Shown here in pieces: positions 5,422 to 6,433 of a stretch of DNA of 6,433 bases. The number at the start of each line of letters is the position of its first letter. The first letter of the stretch is position 1. Location: assembly GCA_014378155.1 (NCBI GenBank), contig JACMOF010000465.1, positions 1-6,433 of the forward strand, in the 5' to 3' direction. A model generated the notes under the pieces. The model saw only the letters and a list, made by a program, of their open reading frames with translations. It searched no databases and was not told where the DNA came from. The stretch comes from Caulobacter sp. (GTDB lineage Bacteria > Pseudomonadota > Alphaproteobacteria > Caulobacterales > Caulobacteraceae). A program made the translations under genes and the position numbers.

Positions 5422-5685
5422 TCAGGCCGCTTCGACGGCGCTCTCGGCCAGGATGGTCAGGCCGCCCTCGCCGACATCGGCGAAACCGCCCTGGATGTCG
5501 AACAGCTTGGTGGCCCCGCCGTCCTTCACGGTGACGCGGCCTTCGCGCAGCGTGGTCATGAACGGGGCGTGGCCCGGCAAGACGCCAAAGTCGCCTTCCG
5601 CACCGGGCGCATCGACCTGATCGACCTCGCCGGAGAACAGCTCGCGCTCGGGGGCGACGAGTGAGAAGTGGAGCTTCGTGGCCAT
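5422..5685 (-). CDS. atpC: F1Fo ATP synthase epsilon subunit, first (proximal) copy
   Basis: The 87-residue protein starts MATKLHFSLVAPERELF and keeps the epsilon beta-sandwich motifs (EVDQVDAPGAEGDFGVLPGH, FMTTLREG, FDIQGGFADVG). Like the other copy it lacks the C-terminal helical domain, so latch-type inhibition of ATP hydrolysis by epsilon is not expected. It is nearer to atpD, in the usual operon order except that one unknown gene intervenes. CTGGAAA a few bases before the ATG is the likely ribosome site, and the gap from the upstream stop is 16 bases. GC is about 72% at 5461-5520, against 47-60% in the gene just upstream. This is probably the ancestral epsilon gene by position; the other copy likely arose by duplication, but direction cannot be proven here. 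Confidence 0.95.
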   Translation of the reverse strand: MATKLHFSLVAPERELFSGEVDQVDAPGAEGDFGVLPGHAPFMTTLREGRVTVKDGGATKLFDIQGGFADVGEGGLTILAESAVEAA

Positions 5686-5701
5686 TGGTTTCCAGACAGT
5701 T

Positions 5702-6289
5702 CTATTTTAGGCCTGCGGCTCGCATTGAGTCATCGTTGACCCTGTAAGTCAAAATCATCGCTCGCATCGCGTTTTCGGCAGGTTGCCGCAACCGGATCGC
5801 GATGATTTTATCGATCGCACCCGTGGTCGGATCAACCGCATTCAAGACAAGCTGGTCAATCTTGTTTTCAGGGTCTGCAGCTCCCGGCTGCGCTTGATAA
5901 CGGCCGCCTGGCTTCAACCAACCTTCTCGAACCCTTTCAATAAGATCGGGGGCGTCCACATCGAGAGAGATTAGGCACGAAAACGGTGAAGCGGGCGGCG
6001 GCAAAACGGTGCTGACAACGGAAACGCGACCCCCAGCAACGGGCGCGCTATAAGAGGCGCCACCGAGCTTCGTGATCGGAAACTTTAACGCGACAACCGG
6101 AGGTGGGGCCACATCGCGGTTTAAACCTGCCTTTTCTGCTGAAAGGCGTGGCGCGATTTCGCTCTCCAGCGCGGGCTGGCAGACTTTGGACAGGGCATCA
6201 ATCGCAGCCTCTGTCGGAGAGCGATCTTGAGCCATCGCGACGCCGGAGCCGAGCAAAGTTGCGCAAAGCGTCGCGATGGCTCTCTTCAT
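5702..6289 (-). CDS. Secreted protein of unknown function inside the atp operon
   Basis: The protein is 195 residues with a Sec signal peptide ([20 protein letters not shown], cleavage after Ala20). The mature part has two cysteines, Cys37 in SKVCQP and Cys105 in PFSCLI, which could form a disulfide. A helix at 115-122 and mixed beta segments can be guessed; no known catalytic motif is seen. The VCQP region resembles that of the secreted protein at 2845-3600 (VCKP). Its ATG overlaps the atpD stop in TAATG, so translation is probably coupled to the beta subunit, and atpC follows 16 bases later. GC is clearly lower than its neighbours (47% at 5701-5760, 52% at 5821-5880, 60% at 6121-6180), suggesting later insertion. 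A secreted product is not a usual ATP synthase component, so a direct role in the enzyme is unlikely. Confidence 0.85.
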   Translation of the reverse strand: MKRAIATLCATLLGSGVAMAQDRSPTEAAIDALSKVCQPALESEIAPRLSAEKAGLNRDVAPPPVVALKFPITKLGGASYSAPVAGGRVSVVSTVLPPPASPFSCLISLDVDAPDLIERVREGWLKPGGRYQAQPGAADPENKIDQLVLNAVDPTTGAIDKIIAIRLRQPAENAMRAMILTYRVNDDSMRAAGLK

Positions 6290-6433
6290 TACGCTTCGCC
6301 AGCCAGCTTTTCAGCCTTGGCGACCGCTTCTTCGATGGCGCCGACCATGTAGAAGGCGGCTTCCGGCAGGTGGTCGTATTCGCCGTCCACGATGCCCTTG
6401 AACGAGCGGATGGTGTCCTTCAGCGCGACGAAG
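6289..6433 (-). CDS. atpD: F1Fo ATP synthase beta subunit, C-terminal end (partial)
   Basis: Forty-seven residues run from the window edge to the TAA at 6291-6289. The segment [20 protein letters not shown] is the highly conserved C-terminus of AtpD, followed by [11 protein letters not shown]. Beta carries the catalytic nucleotide sites of F1 in the cytoplasm; those lie outside this window. The gene is read leftward and heads the cluster of genes seen here. Its stop overlaps the next start (TAATG). Confidence 0.97.
   Translation of the reverse strand, partial: FVALKDTIRSFKGIVDGEYDHLPEAAFYMVGAIEEAVAKAEKLAGEA

Overview
The window suggests a GC-rich alphaproteobacterium, most likely Caulobacter or a close relative. 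The reasons are the ~65-72% GC of most genes, the very short AtpC (epsilon) proteins, promoter-like sequences of the Caulobacter housekeeping-sigma type, and two families of palindromic intergenic repeats that I associate with these genomes. The genus is inferred from the sequence alone and was not looked up.

Left part, plus strand (1-2268): the last 27 codons of an unrecognised gene are followed by two consecutive alpha/beta-hydrolase genes (113-1474 and 1519-2268). They share the same landmarks (GHSMGG nucleophile elbow, SGRAL segment, HWL...EPG around the catalytic His) and look like tandem paralogs. The first carries a ~190-residue Ala/Lys/Pro tail resembling histone H1-like or PhaF-like tails.

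Middle part, minus strand (2294-3600): a guanidinium exporter gene (gdx/sugE) is preceded by two ACGA-loop hairpins that match the guanidine-II (mini-ykkC) riboswitch. Together they form a self-contained guanidine-sensing and export unit. Upstream are an intergenic palindromic repeat and a gene for a secreted protein with a long Pro/Ala linker, whose stop codon lies inside the repeat.

Right part, minus strand (3758-6433): the 3' end of the F1Fo ATP synthase operon. In transcription order it holds the atpD 3' end, a secreted unknown protein of lower GC coupled to atpD by a TAATG overlap, a first atpC, a large inverted-repeat element, a small acidic Cys-containing protein, a second diverged atpC coupled to that protein by another TAATG overlap, and a membrane-anchored metallophosphoesterase 11 bases further on. 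Two atpC genes separated by a repeat and a small unknown gene, plus an atypical gene between atpD and atpC, make an unusual operon end. The secreted protein of the atp operon and the one at 2845-3600 share a VC[KQ]P motif and may belong to one lineage-specific family.

The most notable items are the riboswitch-exporter unit, the rearranged atp operon end with duplicated short epsilon subunits, and the hydrolase fused to a basic AKP tail. No RNA genes, insertion sequences or CRISPR arrays were seen.
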